This document shows, in pieces, positions 18,145-27,041 of a DNA stretch of 64,000 nucleotides. Each line of letters opens with the position of its first letter. Positions within the stretch are counted from its first letter, which is position 1. The notes below the pieces were generated by a model that saw only the letters and a list, made by a program, of their open reading frames with translations, had not been told where the DNA came from and did no database searches. The position numbers and the translations under genes were made by a program. Origin of the DNA: Ferrimonas sp. YFM (GTDB lineage Bacteria > Pseudomonadota > Gammaproteobacteria > Enterobacterales > Shewanellaceae); contig NZ_AP027368.1 of NCBI RefSeq assembly GCF_030296015.1, forward strand, positions 4,388,839 through 4,452,838, read 5' to 3'.

Positions 18145-19479
18145 ATGTCTCTTGCAGAACGCGCCCTAAACAACGCCGCCATCCGTGAGACGGCCAAGAT
18201 CACCACACCCAGCTGGATGCTCAACAGCCTGGAGCGGGTGATGGAGTACTACACTGAGCGCCACCTCTGCCTGGACACCCAGGCGTGTGACACCATGCCT
18301 GGGCCACAGCCCGGCAAAAAGTACATGCTCTATGCCCATGTACCCTTCTGTCACACTCTGTGCAGTTTCTGCACCTTCCACCGTTTCCTGTTCAAAGAGG
18401 ACAAAGCCCGCGCCTACTTCAAGTCTCTGCGCAAAGAGATGGAGATGGCCAAGGCCCTAGGGTACGACTTCGAGGAACTCTACATTGGTGGCGGCACCAC
18501 TACGGTGCTGGTGGATGAGCTGGCGAAAACCATTGAGCACGCCCGCACCCTGTTCCCCTCCATCAAACAGGTCTCCTGCGAATCCGACCCTCTGCACCTG
18601 ACCTCCATGGAGTTCACCCAGCTGCATGGCCTGGTGGACAGGCTCTCCGTCGGCGTCCAGAGTTTTGACCGGGATATCCTGGCCCGCACCGACCGTCTGG
18701 AGAAGTTTGGCGAACCCGAGGTGATCTACGAGAAGCTGGCCCGGGCGAAGGAGAACTTCCCCATTCTCAGCGTCGACATGATCTTTGGCTTTGCCGGCCA
18801 GACTCAGGAGGTCCTGCAAAAGGATATGGACACCCTGGTGCGCCTGGGGCCCACCCAGATCACCACCTACCCGCTGATGGTGACCCACCAGACCCGCAAG
18901 AGCGCCAAGGGCAATCTGGCCAACCCGACTCAGGATATTGCCCGGGATTACGAACTGATCCTCAACTCCCTGAACGGTCACTACGATCAGATGACCGCCT
19001 GGTCCTTCGGCAAGCGCGCCGACCAGAGCTTCGATGAATACGTGGTCAACTACGACGATTATCTGGGTGTGGGCTCCGGCAGCTTCAGCTTCCTCCACGA
19101 CACCCTGTACGTAAACAGCTTCTCCCTGCGCAAGTACCAGGAGAAGATCGAAGCAGGCCGCATGGGTGTGGAGTCCTCCAAGTACTACAACCCCAAGGCG
19201 GTGATGCAGTACCGCTTCCTGCTCAACCTGTTTGGCGGACGCCTGTCCAAGTCCTACTTCAAGGACAATTTTGGCAAGAGCCTGTGGGGCGGCCTGACCA
19301 AGGAGATGGCCTTTATGAAGATGACCGGCGGCCTGATTGAGGATCCCCAGGATCCCGATAAGCTGCAGGCCACCCCCAACGGTCTGATGATGGGCGTACT
19401 GATGATGAAGAATTTCTACGCCGGCATGGACAATGTCCGGGCCGAGCTGCGCCGCCCCCTGAGCGCCAGGGATATGTAA
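18145..19479 (+). CDS. HemN/HemW-like radical SAM protein, function unknown
   Basis: A 444-residue radical SAM protein similar to coproporphyrinogen III oxidase-family members. The start at 18145 (MSLAERALNNAAI, GGGAAG upstream) is chosen; the frame stays open to 17515 but that extension lacks family features. The [4Fe-4S] motif is CHTLCSFC (Cys69, 73, 76), followed by the SAM-binding GGGTTT. A true HemN has a fourth cysteine two residues later (CxxxCxxCxC), and the hemN at 42.8 kb has it, but this protein has Thr-Phe instead. It is therefore unlikely to be the anaerobic oxidase; heme handling or another radical reaction is possible. Confidence 0.8.
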   Translation: MSLAERALNNAAIRETAKITTPSWMLNSLERVMEYYTERHLCLDTQACDTMPGPQPGKKYMLYAHVPFCHTLCSFCTFHRFLFKEDKARAYFKSLRKEMEMAKALGYDFEELYIGGGTTTVLVDELAKTIEHARTLFPSIKQVSCESDPLHLTSMEFTQLHGLVDRLSVGVQSFDRDILARTDRLEKFGEPEVIYEKLARAKENFPILSVDMIFGFAGQTQEVLQKDMDTLVRLGPTQITTYPLMVTHQTRKSAKGNLANPTQDIARDYELILNSLNGHYDQMTAWSFGKRADQSFDEYVVNYDDYLGVGSGSFSFLHDTLYVNSFSLRKYQEKIEAGRMGVESSKYYNPKAVMQYRFLLNLFGGRLSKSYFKDNFGKSLWGGLTKEMAFMKMTGGLIEDPQDPDKLQATPNGLMMGVLMMKNFYAGMDNVRAELRRPLSARDM

Positions 19480-19494
19480 CGGCACAGCAATAGA

Positions 19495-19523
19495 AAGGGG
19501 CGGATTTCCGCCCCTTTTTTTAT
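19495..19523 (+). terminator. Terminator after the HemN-like gene
   Basis: Stem GGGGCGG / CCGCCCC with loop ATTT followed by seven T. Confidence 0.9.
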
Positions 19524-19616
19524 ATCTTTACCACGATTGTCGGCACCAATTCGGTGCAGTGGTCAACGGGCATTGGTATAGTAATCTCACTGACACAAAC
19601 CCGAAGCCACACCGTC

Positions 19617-20462
19617 ATGGCCCAAATATCCATCATTGCCAACCTCAACTGCGACCAGATCCTTCGCCTGAGTCGCCCCCTAAGTACCGGCGCCCGCATC
19701 CATTATGAAGACCTGGGCCGACGCATCGGCGGCGGTGCCGCCAACACCGGCACCGCCCTGGCCTGGGCCGGACACAGGGTCACTCTGCTCAGCCAGGTGG
19801 GGGAAGATGCGCTGGGTGAGTGGCTACTGGATCAGGCCAAAGGACTGGGGCTGGTGTGTGACCAGGTCCACCGCCACCCGGGCCCCACCCAACCCCTGCA
19901 ACTGCTGATGGAGCCCAACGGAGAGCGCACCATACTGCGTCCCAACCGGCCCAGACTGTTGCTGCCTCCACAGCTGAGCGGCCCGATGGACGCCCTCTAT
20001 GTCAATCTCACCGCGGAAGGCCTGCCGCAACTGATGCAACAGGCCCTGGCTCAGGGTCTGGTGTTCGCCCAGTTGCCCAAGGATCTCAGCCGTCGTCCCA
20101 GCCATTATCTGATCACCTCGGTGGACGACCTCGCCCCCCATCAGGTCAGCGATCCCTGGATCTTTGGCCGGGAGATCGCCGGCCCCTCTCTGGAGGCTTT
20201 TATTGTCACCCAGGGCGAACACGGCGCCATCGCCTATACTCAGGATGGTTGTTTCTCAGTGGCGGCCTATCCCACCCAGGTGGTGGACACCACAGGAGCT
20301 GGTGACAGCTATGCAGCAGGCTTGATGGACGGCCTGCTGCGCGGCCAGGAGCTGACCAAGGCGATGGAGCAGGGTGCCCGATGGGCCAGCTTTGCCCTGC
20401 AGAGCGCCAGCTCAATTCCCTCTGAGAAATTAAGGAGTTACCTAAAACGCTCTCAAGGATGA
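19617..20462 (+). CDS. PfkB-family carbohydrate kinase
   Basis: A 281-residue ribokinase-fold kinase. The ATG at 19617 (MAQISIIANLNCDQILRL) matches the usual N-terminal strand; upstream codons to 19554 look non-coding. The N-terminal GGGAANTG loop and C-terminal signature DTTGAGDSYAAG (anion hole and catalytic Asp) are intact, so it should be an active sugar or nucleoside kinase. The substrate cannot be read from sequence. It is followed 4 bp later by a GGDEF gene and probably shares its transcript. Confidence 0.85.
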   Translation: MAQISIIANLNCDQILRLSRPLSTGARIHYEDLGRRIGGGAANTGTALAWAGHRVTLLSQVGEDALGEWLLDQAKGLGLVCDQVHRHPGPTQPLQLLMEPNGERTILRPNRPRLLLPPQLSGPMDALYVNLTAEGLPQLMQQALAQGLVFAQLPKDLSRRPSHYLITSVDDLAPHQVSDPWIFGREIAGPSLEAFIVTQGEHGAIAYTQDGCFSVAAYPTQVVDTTGAGDSYAAGLMDGLLRGQELTKAMEQGARWASFALQSASSIPSEKLRSYLKRSQG

Positions 20463-20466
20463 GCCT

Positions 20467-21519
20467 ATGGCACACCAACCCAGACAAGTGTTGTTCCAGG
20501 GCCACCGCAGGTTGCTGCTGGCGCTGCTCTTCATCGGCTTGGCACAAGGAGCGGTGCAGCTTCTGACCTCCGCCGGTCACGACCCGATCTGGATTGCCCC
20601 CTTGGGCATAGGGCTGCTCTGGGCCCTGCAGCCGCATCTGCCCCAGCGTCCGCTGGCAAAACTGTTCCCCCTCTATACCCTGGCAGCAGGCGCTCTGGTC
20701 ACCCTGCACCTGTGGCTGACCCTCTCCAGCGGCAGCCTGTCCCCCCCGCTGCTGATGGCCACCGTGCTGCTGCTGCTGTTGGCGGCCAGCGTGACTCTGT
20801 ACCCGAGCCGGCTCGCCTTCTGGACACTGCATCTGCCCCTGCCGCTTGCCCTGGTGCCGGCCCTGGGACAACTGAACACCACCAACCTGGCCCAGGGAAT
20901 GATCCTTCTGGGCGCCGGGCTGCTGCTCAGCTTCGCCATACTGACGGTCCTGAACCGCGGCTTCGAAGAGAATCGCAAACAGCAGCACCGCTGCGCTCAG
21001 CTTCAGCACCAGTTGGATCGCAACAGCAGGGTGGATCAGTTGACCGGCATCGCCAATCGAAGCCTGCTGGAGCAGAGGCTCAAAGAGCTGGTGGCGGAAA
21101 ATCGACGCACCCACAACCCCCTTACCCTGGTGATGCTGGACATCGACTTCTTCACCGCCTTCAACCGTCATTACGGCGACGAGGCCGGTGACGAGACCCT
21201 GGTCTCCCTGGCCAAGCTGATGCTCCATTGCAGCCGGCGCCAGACCGACGTCATTGCCCGCTACCGCGGCGGCGAGTTTGCCATCCTGCTGCCCGCCACC
21301 GACAAAACCGGCGGCAAGCGTCTGCTGCAGCAGGTCCGCAAAGAGCTGATCGAGGCCGACCTGCCCCATGACCACTCCCCCATCAGTTCCAGGCTGACCC
21401 TGAGTGCCGGCGTGGCCCAGTGGAAACCGGGCCAGGACGACCGCTCCCTGCTGCAGGAAGCCAGGGCCGCCCTGAAGCAGGCCAAGACCCAGGGGCGCAA
21501 CCGTTACGTACTGGCCTGA
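20467..21519 (+). CDS. Membrane GGDEF-domain protein with RGGEF signature
   Basis: A 350-residue protein with five to six N-terminal hydrophobic helices (residues about 14-165), a short linker with coiled-coil character, and a C-terminal GGDEF domain (about 185-350). The metal-binding Asp is in LVMLDIDFF and the substrate motif NRHYGDEAGDE is conserved. The signature loop reads RYRGGEF (267-271) in place of GGDEF or GGEEF. No obvious RxxD product-inhibition site precedes it. It may still make cyclic di-GMP, but the change needs a test. Coupled to the PfkB-type kinase gene. Confidence 0.88.
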   Translation: MAHQPRQVLFQGHRRLLLALLFIGLAQGAVQLLTSAGHDPIWIAPLGIGLLWALQPHLPQRPLAKLFPLYTLAAGALVTLHLWLTLSSGSLSPPLLMATVLLLLLAASVTLYPSRLAFWTLHLPLPLALVPALGQLNTTNLAQGMILLGAGLLLSFAILTVLNRGFEENRKQQHRCAQLQHQLDRNSRVDQLTGIANRSLLEQRLKELVAENRRTHNPLTLVMLDIDFFTAFNRHYGDEAGDETLVSLAKLMLHCSRRQTDVIARYRGGEFAILLPATDKTGGKRLLQQVRKELIEADLPHDHSPISSRLTLSAGVAQWKPGQDDRSLLQEARAALKQAKTQGRNRYVLA

Positions 21520-21520
21520 C

Positions 21521-21544
21521 AAAAAAGGCCCGCTTTAGCGGGCC
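21521..21544 (-). terminator. Terminator after etfD
   Basis: Stem GGCCCGCT / AGCGGGCC (21527-21544); on the minus strand it is followed by six T (complement of 21521-21526). Confidence 0.85.
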
Positions 21545-21570
21545 TCGGTCTCTCCAGGGAGCAGACGGGA

Positions 21571-23202
21571 CTACATGTTGGGGTAGTTGGGTCCTGAGCC
21601 CCCTTCCGGCACCACCCAGGTGATGTTCTGGCTGGGGTCCTTGATGTCACAGGTCTTACAGTGGATGCAGTTCTGGCCGTTGATGACGAAGCGCTTCTGC
21701 CCCTCCTCCTCCACCACTTCATACACACCGGCGGGGCAGTAACGCTGGGCCGGCTCATCGAACTGGCTGAGATTCACCTGAATCGGGATCTCTGCGTCGG
21801 TCAGCTTGAGGTGACAGGGCTGATCCTCCTCGTGGAAGGTGTTGGACAGATACACCGAACTCAGGCGGTCGAAACTGAGCTTGCCATCCGGCTTGGGGTA
21901 GTCGATCGCCTTGGCCTGATCCGCCCGCTCCATCCCCTGGTGATCCACCTTGGTGTCATGCAGAGTCAGCGGCAGTTTACCGCCGAACCAGTTCTGATCC
22001 AGATAGTTGAACGCACCGCCCATCAGGGAGCCGTACTTGTGCAGGGCCGGACCGAAGTTACGGGACGCATGCAGCTCCTCATAGAGCCAGGAGGCCTGGA
22101 ACTTGTCAGCATAGGCGGCGAGATCGGCACCGCCAGCGTCCCCTGCTGCCAGAGCCTCGGCCACGGTTTCCGCCGCCAACATGCCGGATTTCATGGCAGT
22201 GTGGGTCCCCTTGATCTTGGAAAAGTTCAGGGTGCCGGCATCGCAGCCCAGCAGCAGGCCACCGGGGAAGTGTTGTTTGGGCAGGGCATTGAGCCCCCCC
22301 TTGGTGATGGCCCGGGCGCCGTAACTGGTGCGCTCTCCCCCCTGCAGATACTGGGCGATCACCGGGTGGGTCTTGTAGCGCTGGAACTCTTCGAAGGGCG
22401 ACAGGTTGGGGTTGGTGTAGTTGAGATCGATGATCAATCCAACCCAAACTTCGTTGTTGTCCGCATGATAGAGGTAACCGCCGCCGCTGCCCTCCCCATC
22501 CAGAGGCCAGCCGGCTGTGTGCACCACCTTACCCGGCTGGTGCTGCTCGGCAGGAACCCGCCAGATCTCCTTGAAGCCGATGCCATAGTGCTGGGGATCC
22601 ACCCCGGCATCCAGTTGGTAGCGGTCGATGACCTGCTTGCCCAGGTGACCTCGGCAGCCTTCACTGAGCAGGGTGTATTTGGCGCGCAGCTCCATGCCCG
22701 GCATGTAGCTGTCCTTGGGCTCACCGTCGGCACCGACGCCCATGTCTCCGGTGAGTATCCCCTTGACGACACCCCCTTCCTCCAGCAGTTCGGCGGCGGC
22801 AAACCCCGGGTAGATCTCCACCCCAAGGGCTTCCGCCTGCTCCGCCAGCCAGCGGCACAGGTTGCCCACACTGATGATGTAGTTGCCATGGTTGTGCATG
22901 GTCTTGGGGACCAGAGAGTCCGGCAACTGCCGGGCAGAGTCCGCTTTGAGCAGGTAGATGTCGTCCCCGGTGACTTCTGTGGTTACTGGCGCCCCCTGAT
23001 CGCGCCAGCCGGGCAGCAGCTCCTCAAGGGCCCTGGGTTCAAACACCGCACCGGAGAGGATGTGGGCACCCACTTCGGCCCCCTTCTCCACCACGCATAC
23101 GGCCAGGTCGGCATTGAGCTGCTTAAGGCGGATCGCGCTGGCCAGCCCGGAGGGTCCGGCGCCAACAACGACCACGTCAAATTCCATTGATTCGCGTTCC
23201 AT
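21571..23202 (-). CDS. Electron transfer flavoprotein-ubiquinone oxidoreductase
   Basis: A 543-residue ETF-QO that passes electrons from acyl-CoA and other dehydrogenases via ETF to ubiquinone. The N-terminal FAD-binding motif is VVVVGAGPSGLASA, and the C-terminal [4Fe-4S] domain has CPAGVYE and CIHCKTCDIKDP. ETF alpha/beta subunits are not in the window. The first ATG (23200-23202) is used; a second at 23185-23187 would drop five residues. Its 3' end is closed by a terminator that converges with the GGDEF gene. Confidence 0.96.
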   Translation of the reverse strand: MERESMEFDVVVVGAGPSGLASAIRLKQLNADLAVCVVEKGAEVGAHILSGAVFEPRALEELLPGWRDQGAPVTTEVTGDDIYLLKADSARQLPDSLVPKTMHNHGNYIISVGNLCRWLAEQAEALGVEIYPGFAAAELLEEGGVVKGILTGDMGVGADGEPKDSYMPGMELRAKYTLLSEGCRGHLGKQVIDRYQLDAGVDPQHYGIGFKEIWRVPAEQHQPGKVVHTAGWPLDGEGSGGGYLYHADNNEVWVGLIIDLNYTNPNLSPFEEFQRYKTHPVIAQYLQGGERTSYGARAITKGGLNALPKQHFPGGLLLGCDAGTLNFSKIKGTHTAMKSGMLAAETVAEALAAGDAGGADLAAYADKFQASWLYEELHASRNFGPALHKYGSLMGGAFNYLDQNWFGGKLPLTLHDTKVDHQGMERADQAKAIDYPKPDGKLSFDRLSSVYLSNTFHEEDQPCHLKLTDAEIPIQVNLSQFDEPAQRYCPAGVYEVVEEEGQKRFVINGQNCIHCKTCDIKDPSQNITWVVPEGGSGPNYPNM

Positions 23203-23417
23203 CCTGTTAGTCCTTTGTCGTTATCTATCTCCCTAACCCGCCTAGCTTACTGCAAAAGACGGCAAATTAAACGATTGTTTGACTGAAAAACCGCCAACAG
23301 CAAATCCTACCAGTTGACGAAAAAGGGAACGAAAAGGGGAAAATCAATTCGAATTGAACACCGAAATGTGATCCGGCCACATTGTTGAATAAGGGAAGCT
23401 TGGATTACACTTACAAA

Positions 23418-23521
23418 AAATTGTGACCGAGCCTGGACGACCTAAGTGACCATATGGTTCCCAGGCCGTGGCAAATCTGCCACCAGGGTAGCTGCGAGAA
23501 ATCGAGCTACCTCCCGTGTTT
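23418..23521 (+). ncRNA. Moco riboswitch upstream of moaA
   Basis: A structured leader directly before moaA. Seen: GCCTGG (23431-23436) pairs with CCAGGC (23461-23466); inside it CCTAAG (23441-23446) and TATGG (23453-23457) form the canonical 11-nt tetraloop receptor; a hairpin GTGGCA/TGCCAC (23468-23483); and a stem GGTAGCT/AGCTACC (23487-23511) capped by CGA-GAAA-TCG, a GNRA tetraloop able to dock in the receptor. This is the known Moco RNA architecture of enterobacterial moaA leaders. A promoter TTGTTG-N18-TACACT (23382-23411) predicts a start near 23418. It should lower moa expression when molybdenum cofactor is plentiful. Confidence 0.88.
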
Positions 23522-23534
23522 GGAAAGGTGACAC

Positions 23535-24515
23535 ATGACACAGCTACACGACCGCTTTGGGCGGGAATTTCACTATCTACGTCTGTCCATTACCGACGCT
23601 TGTAACTTCAAGTGTCAGTACTGCCTGCCTGACGGCTACCGTCCCGACGGAAAACCCCGCTTCCTGACCCTGGATGAGATCCGCCGGGTCGTCACCGCCT
23701 TTGCCCAGGTGGGTACCCGCAAGATCCGCATCACAGGCGGCGAACCCACTATGCGTAAGGACTTCAGCGAGGTCATCGAGGTGGCGGCCAACACCCCAGG
23801 GGTCGATACCGTGGCCACCACCACCAACGGCTACCGACTGGCCGCCAATGCCCAGCGCTGGTTCGATCTCGGCCTCAGCCAGATCAACGTATCACTGGAC
23901 AGCATGGACGAAGGCCTGTTCCGCCAGATCACCGGCGACGGCCGCCAGCAGCTGGTGCTCGATGGCATCGAAGCCGCCCTCGAAGCGGGCTATCGCCGGG
24001 TGAAGATCAACGTGGTGCTGCTCAAGGACCTCAACGCCCAGCAATTGCCCCAGTTCCTCGAATATATCCGTCACCGCCGGGTGGACATCCGCTTCATCGA
24101 GCTGATGGAAACCGGACTGGGTCAGGAGTATTTCCAGAAACACCACATCTCCGGCCAGGTGATCAAGCAGCAACTGCTGTCCCAGGGCTGGAGCGAAGAT
24201 CCCCGGGGCCCGGACGATGGCCCTGCCCTCAACTTCAGCCACCCGGATTACGCCGGTCGCATCGGCCTGATCATGCCCTACGCCAAGGATTTCTGTGCCA
24301 CCTGCAACCGACTGCGGGTCTCCTCCATCGGTAAACTGCACCTGTGTCTGTTCACCGAGTGCGGCATCGAACTGAGGGATCTCCTGGGCCACGACGATCA
24401 CCAGCCCGAACTCATTGCCCGTCTCCATGAGCAACTCAGGCTCAAGGGGGCAACCCATCAACTGCATCAAGGCCTGACCGGGGTAACCCAGCACCTGGCC
24501 TCCATTGGCGGTTGA
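23535..24515 (+). CDS. moaA: GTP 3',8-cyclase MoaA
   Basis: First step of molybdenum cofactor synthesis, a radical SAM cyclisation of GTP. The N-terminal cluster motif is CNFKCQYC (Cys23, 27, 30) and the C-terminal GTP-binding cluster is CATCNRLR ... LHLC. The usual C-terminal Gly-Gly is present (SIGG). Length 326 is typical. The upstream riboswitch ends 13 bp before the ATG, and GGAAAGG serves as ribosome-binding site. Confidence 0.97.
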   Translation: MTQLHDRFGREFHYLRLSITDACNFKCQYCLPDGYRPDGKPRFLTLDEIRRVVTAFAQVGTRKIRITGGEPTMRKDFSEVIEVAANTPGVDTVATTTNGYRLAANAQRWFDLGLSQINVSLDSMDEGLFRQITGDGRQQLVLDGIEAALEAGYRRVKINVVLLKDLNAQQLPQFLEYIRHRRVDIRFIELMETGLGQEYFQKHHISGQVIKQQLLSQGWSEDPRGPDDGPALNFSHPDYAGRIGLIMPYAKDFCATCNRLRVSSIGKLHLCLFTECGIELRDLLGHDDHQPELIARLHEQLRLKGATHQLHQGLTGVTQHLASIGG

Positions 24516-24580
24516 CCCGAACACACCAAGGATTGATGCTCAAGGGCCAAGACCCTGATAATTAAGCGAGAGACACCATT

Positions 24581-25108
24581 ATGGGACACCTTTCACAAGC
24601 CAATTTCGTACCCCTGAATATCGCGGTTCTGACCCTGTCCGACACCCGCAGCTTCGACACTGACAAGTCCGGGCAATTCCTGGAGGACTCCCTGCTGGCC
24701 GCAGGCCACAAGCTGGCAGACCGCCGCATCATCAAGGATGACAAGTACCACATTCGTGCCGTCCTCTCCGAGTGGATCGCTTCCGACAACGTCCAGGTGA
24801 TCATCACCACCGGTGGCACCGGCTTCACCGAGCGTGACTCCACCCCGGAAGCGGTCTCTCCCCTGTTTGACAAGCAGATCGAAGGCTTCGGCGAACTGTT
24901 CCGCCACATCACCTTCACCGAACTGGGCACCAGCACAGTGCAATCCCGCGCCATCGGTGGCATGGCCAACCGAACCGCCATCTTCTGCCTGCCCGGCTCC
25001 ACCGGCGCCTGCCGCACCGGCTGGAACAAGATCCTGGTTGAGCAGCTGGACAGCACCCACAAGCCCTGCAACTTCGTCACCCACCTGAAACCCGTTGAGG
25101 CTGAGTGA
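24581..25108 (+). CDS. moaB: Molybdenum cofactor biosynthesis protein MoaB
   Basis: A 175-residue MoaB/MogA-fold protein. The family motifs [20 protein letters not shown] and LPGSTGAC are present. In E. coli MoaB is dispensable and its exact activity is uncertain, while the related MogA adenylates molybdopterin; no mogA is seen in this window. The stop overlaps the moaC start (TGATG). Confidence 0.93.
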   Translation: MGHLSQANFVPLNIAVLTLSDTRSFDTDKSGQFLEDSLLAAGHKLADRRIIKDDKYHIRAVLSEWIASDNVQVIITTGGTGFTERDSTPEAVSPLFDKQIEGFGELFRHITFTELGTSTVQSRAIGGMANRTAIFCLPGSTGACRTGWNKILVEQLDSTHKPCNFVTHLKPVEAE

Positions 25109-25590
25109 TGAGCGAGTTTACCCACATCAATCCCAAGGGCGAAGCCCACATGGTGGACGTGACCGAGAAGAGCGTCACCGAACGCGAAGCCCGGGCGGAA
25201 GCCGTGGTGCGCATGGCGCCGGAGACCCTGGCGATGATCGTCGAGGGCCGTCACCACAAGGGTGACGTGTTCGCCACAGCCCGGGTGGCCGGCATCATGG
25301 CCGCCAAGCAGACCTCCAACCTGATTCCCCTGTGTCACCCTCTGATGCTGACCAAGGTGGAGCTGGACATCCTGCCGGAGCCGGAAAACGATCTGGTGCG
25401 CATCCGCAGTCTGTGCAAACTGGCCGGCCAGACCGGCGTCGAGATGGAAGCCCTGACCGCGGCCTCCGTGGCGGCCCTGACCATCTACGACATGTGCAAA
25501 GCGGTACAGAAAGATATGATCATCGACGGGGTCAAGCTGCTTGAGAAGCGCGGCGGCAAGTCCGGTCACTTTAAGATTGATGAGGAATAA
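25108..25590 (+). CDS. moaC: Cyclic pyranopterin monophosphate synthase MoaC
   Basis: A 160-residue MoaC that converts the MoaA product to cyclic pyranopterin monophosphate. The ATG at 25108 yields [18 protein letters not shown], matching the E. coli N-terminus; a GTG one codon earlier is less likely. Family motifs [18 protein letters not shown] and KAVQKDM are intact. Confidence 0.96.
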   Translation: MSEFTHINPKGEAHMVDVTEKSVTEREARAEAVVRMAPETLAMIVEGRHHKGDVFATARVAGIMAAKQTSNLIPLCHPLMLTKVELDILPEPENDLVRIRSLCKLAGQTGVEMEALTAASVAALTIYDMCKAVQKDMIIDGVKLLEKRGGKSGHFKIDEE

Positions 25591-25591
25591 G

Positions 25592-25840
25592 ATGATTAAG
25601 GTTCTGTTTTTCGCGCAGGTTCGCGAAGTGATTGGCGTCGACGAGATTGAGCTGGAGTATCAGCACGCCATGACCACCAACAGTCTGCGTACCTTCCTGG
25701 CGGCCCAGGGCGACAAGTGGCAGCAGGCTCTGGGATCCGACAACCTGCTGGTGGCGGTCAATCAGACCCTGAGCCAGTGGCAGGTAGAGCTCGAAGATGG
25801 CGATGAAGTGGCCTTCTTCCCACCGGTAACCGGAGGCTAG
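25592..25840 (+). CDS. moaD: Molybdopterin synthase sulfur-carrier subunit MoaD
   Basis: An 82-residue ubiquitin-fold carrier that ends PPVTGG; the terminal Gly is thiocarboxylated after adenylation by MoeB. The ATG at 25592 follows GAGGAATAAG and is one base after the moaC stop, so the longer frame from 25541 is rejected. Partner of MoaE. Confidence 0.95.
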   Translation: MIKVLFFAQVREVIGVDEIELEYQHAMTTNSLRTFLAAQGDKWQQALGSDNLLVAVNQTLSQWQVELEDGDEVAFFPPVTGG

Positions 25841-25842
25841 TG

Positions 25843-26295
25843 ATGAATCGGGTACAGACCGAAGATTTCAACGTAGGCGAAGAGTACGCCAAACTGGCGG
25901 ACAACCCGGCCTGCGGCGCCGTGGTCACCTTCGTCGGTAAGGTGCGCGACTTTGGTGACAACCAGGGCGTCACCCGCATGGTGCTGGAACACTACCCGGG
26001 TATGACGGAAGCGGTGCTGACCCAGATTGAACAGGAGGCCCGCGAGCGCTGGCCCCTGGATCAGGTGACCATCATCCACAGAGTCGGCCCCCTGGAACTC
26101 ACCGACCAGATCGTCTTTATCGGCGTCTCCAGTGCCCACCGCAAGGCGGCGTTTGCCGCCAGCGAGTACCTGATCGACTTCCTGAAAACCCGGGCCCCCT
26201 TCTGGAAGAAGGAGGTCACCGAAGCCAAAGCCCATTGGGTGGACGCCAAGGACTCCGATCAGCAGGCCGCTGAGATGTGGCGCGAGGAGCAGTAA
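25843..26295 (+). CDS. moaE: Molybdopterin synthase catalytic subunit MoaE
   Basis: A 150-residue large subunit of molybdopterin synthase. It has the family patterns GAVVTFVGKVRD, LEHYPGM, HRVGPL and the C-terminal PFWKKE with the active-site lysine. The ATG at 25843 lies directly after the moaD stop; the GTG at 25840 is not favoured. Confidence 0.95.
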   Translation: MNRVQTEDFNVGEEYAKLADNPACGAVVTFVGKVRDFGDNQGVTRMVLEHYPGMTEAVLTQIEQEARERWPLDQVTIIHRVGPLELTDQIVFIGVSSAHRKAAFAASEYLIDFLKTRAPFWKKEVTEAKAHWVDAKDSDQQAAEMWREEQ

Positions 26296-26297
26296 CG

Positions 26298-27041
26298 ATG
26301 ACGCGAATCTTGGCGGTTGCCCTGATGATGGTTGCGACCTTTCAGGTTGCAGCCGATGAGCTCAAGGTGGCGGTGGCCGCCAACTTCGCCCATACACTGG
26401 CCCAGGTAACGGAACGCTTCGAGGCGGAAACCGGCCACAGGATCCGCATCTCCTCCGGCGCCACCGGCGCCCTCTATACCCAGATCCAACACGGCGCCCC
26501 CTTCGACCTGTTTCTGGCCGCCGACAGCCACCGCCCTCTGCTGCTGGAGAAGGAGCAGAAGATCCTGCCCGGCAGCCGGGTCACCTACGCCATCGGTCAG
26601 CTGGCCTACTGGCAACGTCAGGGCGAGCCCAGCGAGCAGAGTCTGACTCAGTGGCACAGGAAACTGGCCATCGCCAACCCCAGGCTGGCGCCCTATGGCG
26701 CCGCGGCGCAACAAGTGCTCAGCCGCCTGGACCTGGTGAAGCAGTTCAAGGGCAAACTGGTGACTGGCAGCAACATATTGCAGGCCTATCAGTACGTGGA
26801 CAGCGGCAATGTCCAGGCTGGCTTGGTGGCCCTGTCGCAACTGCGCAGTGCCGGTGTGGATGCCAGCCGTTACTGGGTGGTGCCCGAGCACTACTATGCG
26901 CCCCTGGAGCAGCAGGCCGTGGTGCTCAAGCGCACCAAAAATCCGCAGCTGGCTCAACAGTTGCTGGATTACCTCAATCAACAGCAACAACTGCTGACCG
27001 AGGCCGGCTATCAGGTGAGCGCCCATGTTGCCAAGCGCTGA
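26298..27041 (+). CDS. modA: Molybdate ABC transporter substrate-binding protein
   Basis: A 247-residue periplasmic molybdate-binding protein. The ATG at 26298, just after the moaE stop, gives a signal peptide (MTRILAVALMMVATFQVAA) and a mature start DELKVAVAANFA. The motifs ISSGATGALYTQI and GAPFDLFLAAD form the oxyanion site. Cotranscription with moaABCDE ties molybdate import to cofactor synthesis and perhaps to the same riboswitch. Confidence 0.93.
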   Translation: MTRILAVALMMVATFQVAADELKVAVAANFAHTLAQVTERFEAETGHRIRISSGATGALYTQIQHGAPFDLFLAADSHRPLLLEKEQKILPGSRVTYAIGQLAYWQRQGEPSEQSLTQWHRKLAIANPRLAPYGAAAQQVLSRLDLVKQFKGKLVTGSNILQAYQYVDSGNVQAGLVALSQLRSAGVDASRYWVVPEHYYAPLEQQAVVLKRTKNPQLAQQLLDYLNQQQQLLTEAGYQVSAHVAKR

